DNA of 64,000 bases from Carnegiea gigantea (taxonomy: Eukaryota; Streptophyta; Magnoliopsida; Caryophyllales; Cactaceae): NCBI GenBank assembly GCA_029747015.1, contig JAKOGI010003121.1, positions 1 through 64,000 on the forward strand. Reading direction: 5' to 3'. The notes beneath the pieces are model-generated. The model saw nothing but the letters and a program-made list of their open reading frames with translations. It searched no databases and was not told the origin of the DNA. Shown here in pieces: positions 57,073-64,000 of this stretch. The stretch's first letter is position 1, and each line of letters opens with the position of its first letter. The translations under genes and the position numbers were made by a program.

Positions 57073-60000
57073 TTACTTGCTCATGGTTGAAGACAGAATG
57101 AAATTCCAAAAGATTGAACCCAAAGACATGAAAGCCACTCGTCCCTGAAGAGGAATAACCCTGAAAAGAGAAAACATAGGGATCAATTCTTTTCATCTAG
57201 CATCTTACTTGGGTTAAATAATCCTTCTTTTGCTGCAAAGTAGCAAGCATTAAGCAATCTACTCTTTTAAATTCAAAGTTCAATGGAGATATTTCTCATC
57301 TGCAATTTCGGGTAATCTTGTGAATATCTGAAGGACACCAACACCCCCCCCCCCCAACACACACACAGACAAAAAGAAGAAGAAAAATGCTGCATAGGAA
57401 TCTGTGGTCTCGATTTGAAAGGAATAGATAAAAGTTGGTAGCGAAAACGTGAAAACAGAGGTTGAACTGCTCCTAGGGCTAGGAAGCCATATTCTAAAAT
57501 TACTTTGATAAGCGGCTGTCAACAAATTGGTATTTGATAACCTCTTGAAATTTGAAAAAAGGCCTCATGCCCAGAAACCCACGTGAGCAATTTCACAATA
57601 CATTCTTGTCAAAAAACACTAAAACTTAGCCGAGTTAGTGCCATCAGAAGCATATAAAGAAGGAAGGTAGTGACAGTAGTACCAAAAATTCAGTAGACTA
57701 TAAGGAATCCAGAATCTAAAGCCTGCAAATCAAACAAAGTAATTAAAAATCGGAGTAAGGAAAGCGCAGAAAAGCACAGTGAGACCCAATAAACAAGGCA
57801 ATGTATAAAGCTTAATGTATTTACCAACTAGTAAGGTAGGAAGGGCATCCTTCTGATACTTTGTTGGAAGCTCAGAAATCTTCCCTTGCCATAAATTATT
57901 CCATGCAAAGACCACAGCAATAACTGATGGACCAAGAATTATCTGATTGAGCAAGACCTGAGGAGATAGTCATATTTTCGTCAAAGTTTTAAATATCGTA
58001 CCAGGTCTTGGACCGGTTTCTTACCGAAATGGTACATCTCGTACCGGTACCAAATATTTCGTACCGAGACCAAAAATTAATAAAATAAATCCAATTACTT
58101 AAATCTATTTCATATTTTTTTTAATAACCCAATTTATGTTTCTCAAAACTCATCCTATTAAATCAACCTACCCAACCCAACCCTCCTCTCCCATATATAA
58201 ATAGAACTCAGAAAAAACCCTAACCTAACTACCCAACTCCCCAGTCCCCACCAACCTTCAGCCACTTCCCCCTCTTCTCTCTCCTTCAATTTAATGGCTC
58301 AATATTCTCTATGCTTCCTTTCTCCTCTAATCTTTCCATGCCTAATCTTCATCTCTCGCTCTTCATCTTTCTTTTTCCAGCTTTCTTCAACTGAGGTTCA
58401 CTCAGGGAATACCACTCACTTTTCATCCTTCTTCTTCCATTTATTAACCCAACTATTAGTAAGTAGGACTGAGCAAAAAAATTGGGTACCCAGTTCCAGA
58501 CCCAAACCTGGTTCGGACCCGGATGAACTGGGTCTAGGACTGGTTCCAAAATTTTGGAACAGGTTGCAACCAAGTCCTGAAAACTTTGAACTGGAACTGG
58601 ATCCATTACCAGGTCTGATCAGTTTTGAAAAAAATAAATAAATAACTGAATTACCGGTGACCCGTTGACATTAGGTGTTGTTCTCCCGATGTTGCAATGA
58701 TTTCCAACTATACATTGATATAACGAAATCTTTTTGTTAATATATAATACTATAAAAAGATGACTTTTTTTTTAAATGTTTGGATGAAATAAAATGCTTG
58801 GATGAAATAAAATGTTATTTATTAGCTAACCAATTGGAGTTTAATGCATAGTAGATGTCTAGCTGCCACTATTCAATTTGATTTTGAACGATCGATTAAC
58901 TAGCTTGGTAGGTGTATTGGTTCTCTCACAAAATCACAACCAAAAGCCTAAAATTTAAATGAAATGAAATAAACAAAATAGGAAAAAAATTAAGAACTGG
59001 GTACCTGATTCCGAACCAGTCCCAACCGGTTCTGGGACCGGTTCCCAAAATCTTGGACACGGTTCCAGTTTTTAGACCCGAGTCCATGAAAATGGACTAG
59101 GTACCCAGTCTTGCTCACCCCTACTAAGGGAGACCTCATTGTTCATATTTCTTCTTTAGTCAAGAAAAGCATAGCCATGGTTGTGTGAAGAGCAAGGGCA
59201 TAGACCAAGACCTTGATTCCGGCCAATTCACTCGGATTATGGCCTGCGAAATCCAGTATTGACCGAATTTGAAAGGGATTTCAGCGGTACAATTTTGGGC
59301 CCAATTCTGTACCGGTTTTGGTAAGAAACGGAGCATACCTTCGGTATCTCATCAGTAGGGTATGAGATTCATAACATTGATTTTCATCCCTGAGGGAGAA
59401 AATGCTTCAGCTTTGCACTAAATCACCATTTAAGATGTCAACTCCAAAACCACCACTTGGCAGACATTATGTTGCCAGGCAACTGTTTCAGTTGAAAACT
59501 TCTTCAATCCTCAAAATGTTTTATTCGACAACCATAGATTTATTCAGTACTCACAAATCCCACAAACTCAGATGTGGGATACTATTGAACAACATTTTAG
59601 GATCAGCATCCAATCAACCAACAATAAGAAAACATAGATGATGAAAATTGTGGAAGCAAAGGGCAGCCAAATGAACAAATGAACAAATTGGCAATATTCA
59701 AAAAATAATACCTTCAATAGTAGATTCTTGACTGTTGGTTGCGGTAAATACTTGTCTAAAGTTTGATACCAAACATAAGAACCAGGCCCATAGAAAAGGA
59801 ACCCATAGGAAGTCATTCGAAGGGCTCGTAACCAGTCATGGCCTGACAGAAGTTTCTGCACAATATCCTGAAACCAAAACCAAAGTTAAAGCTTGAAACT
59901 ACTATGAACAATCAGGCCAAGCCACCTTCCAGTGGGTCAATCCAAAGCTGGTCATGTCCACCCTCTTCCCCTCCCCCCCCCCCCCAAAAACCCAAAAAAA

Positions 60001-61093
60001 AAAAATCCCTTTTCATCAGTTACTTTTTTTTTTAATTATTCTTTTCTGGGAGGGGACCATGTGCTTTTGATCCTTATATTATGACTCAATCCTTCCTCTA
60101 TTATTTTTCTTTCAATTCAAGCAAGCACCATTGAAAATGTGATAGTCAGTGCATGTCAATTTCAACCCAAAAAATGATGGAGGTAGAGAGACAAGCCAGC
60201 AGGGGAAGCTTCTTGCGGGCTTAGTTGAAAATCAGTTATTTGAGAATTTCATATCAAAAAAGAAAGGATCCAGCCTGTGAAGCCACAAAATAAGCACAGT
60301 CACAATACAGGGCCTCTTGACTTCCTGAAAGCGCCAGCACTATCTGCAGCTGGAACTGAATACTATCAGTCATCAGAGTAAACAAGAAACAACTCTAATT
60401 CCTCTGTAGCAACGGTCTCAGAATCCGCGCTAGCCCTGAATTGTGATTTGCGATCAAACACAATACGGGTGTTATGGCACAGAATAATCACTTATGCTTA
60501 TGATTTATGAATGGTATACACAGGGTCACGGCCGTGGCAGTATGAAGAAATCTTCAGCAAGCTTGTTGCTCCAAAATTAGTTTCACATATAGAATACGAA
60601 CTATTGCACAAGAATTGAAATGCCCCATACATTGTCACTGTCCATTTCGAATCTAAAGCGTCTCCGCTGTATACTTCGATTCTAGAGGTAAGACTATGTA
60701 GATTTGGTACCAATATTAACTGTATGATACTCAATTGAGACATTCGGAATTCATTCAAAAAGACCTCAAATTTTCAATCGCCATTGAAGAGAGGAAAAGA
60801 AGAACCTGGTTCGAATCATCAGAATCAGAGGGAGAATGTTGCTCCTTGTTGAGAGAAGTCCAACGTTGTCTGAGCTGAGCAATGGTGTCGCCCGCCAAAG
60901 CGAGAGATCCGGCAGTCACCGCCTGCTTCAGTGGGAAACCGTGCCCTGCACCGACGCCATCATTTGCAGCCTGAGCCGACCCTGATGATGCGTTTTGCCT
61001 CTGGTTTTTCTCTCCTCTTTTCCGGCGATGATCGAAAGGGCGGCGCCGCCACCATAAGCTGCCGGAGTAGCCGCCTCCTCCCAAGGCGTCCAT
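57073..61093 (-). CDS. Mpv17/PMP22 family membrane protein
   Basis: Five exons: 60806-61093, 59712-59867, 57825-57957, 57683-57722 and 57073-57160. All have GT/AG borders and sum to 705 bp, giving 234 aa. The junctions are phase-consistent: GTT G/GC gives V-G, and TG/G gives W. The N-terminal 45 residues are basic and glycine-rich (WWRRRPFDHRRKRGEK), a possible organelle-targeting segment. The family core follows: AVTAGSLALAGDTIAQ, then TSYGFLFYGPGSYVWYQTLDKYLP, QIILGPSVIAVVFAWNN, and a C-terminus with FRFWIPYSLLNFW...PLQGRVAFMSLGSIFWNFILS. Several segments are hydrophobic, as expected for four membrane helices. Family members sit in peroxisomal, mitochondrial or plastid membranes and may form channels. 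The location here is not settled. Exon 4 is only 40 bp. Confidence 0.93.
57985..59365. mobile_element. Repeat element with GTACCGG-type ends, in Mpv17-like intron 2
   Basis: The left flank repeats words such as ggtaccgg and taccgaaatggtac. The right flank has gtaccggttttggtaagaaac, whose inverse matches the left ggtttcttaccgaaa. Between them, near 58193, is tatataaatag followed about 100 bp later by an ATG (58294) opening a 57-codon frame before the nested element. This looks like a promoter and start left from a larger transposon. Exact ends and target duplication were not found. Confidence 0.5.
58464..59123. mobile_element. Nested hAT-like element with GGTACCCAGTTCC ends
   Basis: The left end is taggactgagcaaaaaaatt and the right end, inverted, is taggggtgagcaagactggg. 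Subterminal zones repeat ggtacccagttcc and accggttccc words. It lies within the repeat at 57985-59365. No clear target duplication was found. It includes a small tandem repeat of cttggatgaaataaaatg near 58780-58812. Confidence 0.6.
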
Positions 61094-62390
61094 TCCTTAA
61101 TTTTGGAGAGTGGCCACTGGCTGCAGCTATCTTTTGCGGCTTTCGGGCTTGGGCAGTGTCTGGCTTTTGCTCCGGAAATTTACCTCTGAGTGTTGGAATA
61201 GCCTCGGTGTTAATTGCTGCCATTGTGGTGCTGAAGTTCATACTGCTAATGCTGCTCTCCGAAATCCTGTTTTTTGCCTTCCAATAGCAGGAAAGATTCC
61301 AGGCCCTCTACCAACCCTCGAAAAAATTACAAGTGTTGAAAAATTTTGGTTACCTGTGGTAACTGTGAGGTGTTATTTTAAATTGAATGGTCGCCAATTT
61401 TGGATTAGGCCTCTAGTGATGGAGGGGCTTGAGATATGCGAAAGTACGAGTGTGCCCTTCAGTAGAATTAATTGAGGAAAGCCCCAATTTGTGTGCTTTT
61501 AAAAAAAAGTCTGATTTTTGCCTATCAGTGGATGCCTAAAACAGCAAAAGACAGATGAAGGAGAGGGATGAACCAAGCGAATTTGGTGCTGTCCAACTCC
61601 GTAGAGGCTCGATGAGTGCAAACATTGGGAAGTGGAAGACTGCTTCGAGTAGTAATTCAGTGGAGTAGGGTAGAGAGTCGCGATTGCAGGTGAAATTTAC
61701 GGACACACAAGTAAGTACCCAACTCTCCAATTTGGGAAATTGGCAAAGTTAATGGAAAATTTGTGTGGGTTGTTGTGGAGTAGTAGGTTCATTATGTTGT
61801 AATTTGTGAAAATGTATGCGAAAATCTTTCTTGTAATGGGTCAGCTTACCTTCTCTGTGAGTTAGGGTTTGAAGATCTGTGGTTTGTTTGAGTTGGGATG
61901 GTTTTGTATGAGTAGTAATATTTAATCACATAGGTGGTTTTGATGGTTAGGTGTTGGAAATATTTGAAGTGATAGAAGTGTGCTTGCTACTTTTGTGAGT
62001 TGAGGTTTGTGTGCACTGTGTTTGCGGTGTCTTGGGGGTGAAAGTCATGCCTTGTCATGGTTGAAGTTGGTAAATGATAGTGCGAACCTTGTATAGTTTT
62101 ACGTTATAACAGAGCATGAGACGATGGTGTTATTTGTGTTTGTGGCTTCATGGATATCCGGGGTTACTGAATATGTCATCCAGGAATGTATATTGGTGTA
62201 GTGTGGGTAGTACAATCTTACAATATGTCATAATTTGAGTGTAGTGACCTACATGGTGTGCATGGGTATGGGGGAAATGTAAGTTGAGAGGGAGTTATTG
62301 TGGGTGTGATCAGATTGTGTTGTATGTTGTGCTTGGGCTTGTGTTTGAATCATGGTTGGACTTATTATTGTTGGAATTGTGATGTGAACT
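61094..62390. other. Upstream of the Mpv17-like gene, no clear gene
   Basis: The first several hundred bases should hold the promoter of the minus-strand Mpv17-like gene. ORFs at 60931-61475 on plus are shadows of its exon 1 and leader. The sequence after about 61750 is GT-rich on the plus strand, resembling intron sequence of a plus-strand gene, but no exon is certain. Confidence 0.5.
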
Positions 62391-62857
62391 TTGATGGTTG
62401 ATGTTGTAATCATTAATGAGGTTTTGTTCCCACGTACGCCATATGGAGCAGCGTGGGGTATGTTGCAATATGTAGAGGACATTGAGGCAATGGGTCAGTA
62501 TAATTGGGCTGAAGCGGTGCGAAGGGTTGTTGTGGACACACAATTAAGGACACACAGAAGAAGGTATATGGTGGGCTATTAACCTGAATAGTTTCTGCCT
62601 CCTCATTCAGGTGAGACTTAAATGAGTTGTGGTCACTCAATTAGATGTGTGCGCATTCTGTTAATGTTGTTCCTTCATACTTTTCATCATGTGCCCTTGC
62701 CCTTATGTATGATGTGGTCAATAAAGTAGCACATGGACAAAATGAAACGGGATATAGTACATGTTGATGTGGGGGGGGGGGAATTGGGCATAGAAATGTT
62801 GGTGCATGCATATGTGCACCTGAGAAGTATAGCAAAAGAACCTGAAGTTATACATAC

Positions 62858-62907
<50 letters not shown>

Positions 62908-62950
62908 ATACATAAATATAGATAGATATACATATACATATATAGATGTA

Positions 62951-63014
<64 letters not shown>

Positions 63015-63056
63015 CATACATATATGCATACTAAATACATATACATATATATATAA

Positions 63057-63114
<58 letters not shown>

Positions 63115-63765
63115 GTGTGTGCGCGCGTGTGTGTGTATATATATTTGTATGTGTGCGTGTGGGGGGGGTGTGTGTGTACACACACACACATATATGTAAG
63201 TGTGACCCGTACATGTTGGTTGGAAGTTCTAATTAAATTTAATGGAAGAGGCTTCAAATATTATATGATATATATTGTCTGTGTTGAATGAGATAGTCAT
63301 AATGTACGTTTTCATATGTACAAAATTGTGGATTACAATGTGATGTCAGCACTAGATTGGCATAGGTTTTGTGTGTACCTTCAATGTGTGGTTATTGTTA
63401 TGTTGTAGTCATACAGTTAGGAGGAAGTAGTCCTGGTGTTTGCGTAAATGATAGATGGGCTAAGGACTGCAACAGTCACAAGTATATAATAAGGTCCGGT
63501 AATAACTTTGTGGGAAACTGATGGGGAGAGAGAGTTGTTAGTTAAGGGTGATAAGGGAATTTGTTGAAATGAACATGCTGGTTTGGCAGTTTTACGAGTA
63601 GTGAAACATGTGTGGCTAATGCATTGGAGGTTAGTGTTTTTGTAGGTTTGGTTTTATCAGCACACCACAAGATTTGCTGATCAGGACAAGAAGAGGTATT
63701 CCTGTATTACCAGCTGGGCTAGGGTTGATCATGGGGGGAGGTATGATGCAAGTCAACTTAAGTAA
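62391..63765 (+). pseudogene. Fragments resembling plant mobile domain / DUF1985-like protein
   Basis: Two plus-strand pieces seem to belong together. 62391-62582 reads INEVLFPRTPYGAAWGMLQY and EAMGQYNWAEAVRRVVVD, and 63646-63765 reads VWFYQHTTRFADQDKKRYSC and ARVDHGGRYDASQLK then a stop. The pattern of a LFP motif, a Y-W-A segment, then a W-x-YxHT motif resembles the plant-mobile-domain or DUF1985-type families common in plant transposon cargo. The second piece follows tttttgtag, a good acceptor. About 1 kb with microsatellites separates them. The beginning is missing and a stop ends each piece, so I treat it as a remnant. Family assignment is tentative. Confidence 0.4.
62857..63200. repeat. 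Compound AT/GT microsatellites
   Basis: (AT)n, (GT)n, (GTAT)n and (CA)n tracts follow one another, with a G8 run inside. ORFs reading IYIY or HTHT here are artefacts. Confidence 0.95.
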
Positions 63766-63907
63766 TTTTGTTTTCTGCTACCATACTTCTCTCATGGCAT
63801 TGCAAGTTGGTTTGAGGTGGTTTATGAAAACAATGGTATGTATGTGCAAGTAATTCCTGTTCTGTATCCTCGATATGCCCAAACTTGTGCATCCATCTGT
63901 TTCATAG

Positions 63908-63955
63908 TTCATGGCAATCGATGAGTTCGGTTACTATGTGGATGATGGTGAGGTA
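63908..63955 (+). other. Possible small exon at the window end
   Basis: Between tgtttcatag and a GTATGT donor the plus strand reads FMAIDEFGYYVDDGE in an open frame. It may be a further exon of the plus-strand gene represented by the preceding fragments, or chance. The window ends 45 bases later. Confidence 0.25.
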
Positions 63956-64000
63956 TGTCAGTGTGTTTAGGTGGGATTCACATTTCTTTGATGTGGATGG

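Noticed and set aside
60931..61475. Plus-strand ORFs of 93-121 codons
   Set aside because: They overlap exon 1 and the promoter of the minus-strand Mpv17-like gene out of frame. No motif is seen.
62687..63291. ORFs on both strands reading HTHTHT or YIYIYI
   Set aside because: Artefacts of the compound AT/GT/CA microsatellites.

Overview
The window is nuclear DNA from a flowering plant, almost certainly a eudicot. It has GT-AG introns, a DYW-class PPR gene, a chloroplast FtsH protease gene, long (AT)n and (CA)n microsatellites, and nested plant transposons with known signatures (Athila-type Gypsy, Ty1/Copia, Helitron, hAT-like and Tourist-like elements, a SINE). The sequence does not fix the species. 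I saw no rRNA, tRNA, organellar or bacterial genes.

Four host genes look intact, all on the minus strand. They are a DYW-type PPR protein (3834-5846, one exon), an FTSH2/VAR2-type thylakoid protease (36280-43559, four exons, 693 aa), a RING-H2 E3 ligase (53357-55391, three exons, 340 aa) and an Mpv17/PMP22 membrane protein (57073-61093, five exons, 234 aa). I worked out the exon joints from GT/AG sites, phase and family similarity. Each model gives an open frame whose length is a multiple of three.

From about 8.0 to 33.6 kb lies a plus-strand Helitron landscape: an RPA70-like pseudogene, an intact 260-codon ORF with an internal duplication, and a decayed Helitron Rep/helicase gene. An 11.3 kb Athila-type Gypsy element (16982-28240, target duplication gattc) sits between the HUH and tyrosine motifs of the Rep nuclease. 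Beyond it, the Rep/helicase segment is tandemly duplicated, and only the first copy carries an 837 bp hAT-like insertion with an 8 bp target duplication.

FTSH intron 2 (4.3 kb) carries two related 1.1 kb repeats and about 400 bp of (AT)n. Upstream of FTSH is a Copia element (46157-51223, target duplication gaaga) that lacks gag. It is itself hit by an 850 bp element with a 3 bp target duplication and by a 183 bp hAT-like MITE. A second 183 bp copy of that MITE lies at 52724. The RING gene has a Tourist-like MITE in intron 2, and the Mpv17 gene has a nested pair of repeats in intron 2. The right end (62.4-64 kb) holds microsatellites and fragments resembling the plant-mobile-domain family.

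The host genes have separate roles: organelle RNA editing, photosystem II repair proteolysis, ubiquitin ligation and a small organelle membrane protein. Nothing suggests they work as a cluster. The main interest is the layered insertion history and the unexplained intact ORF at 12816-13598.
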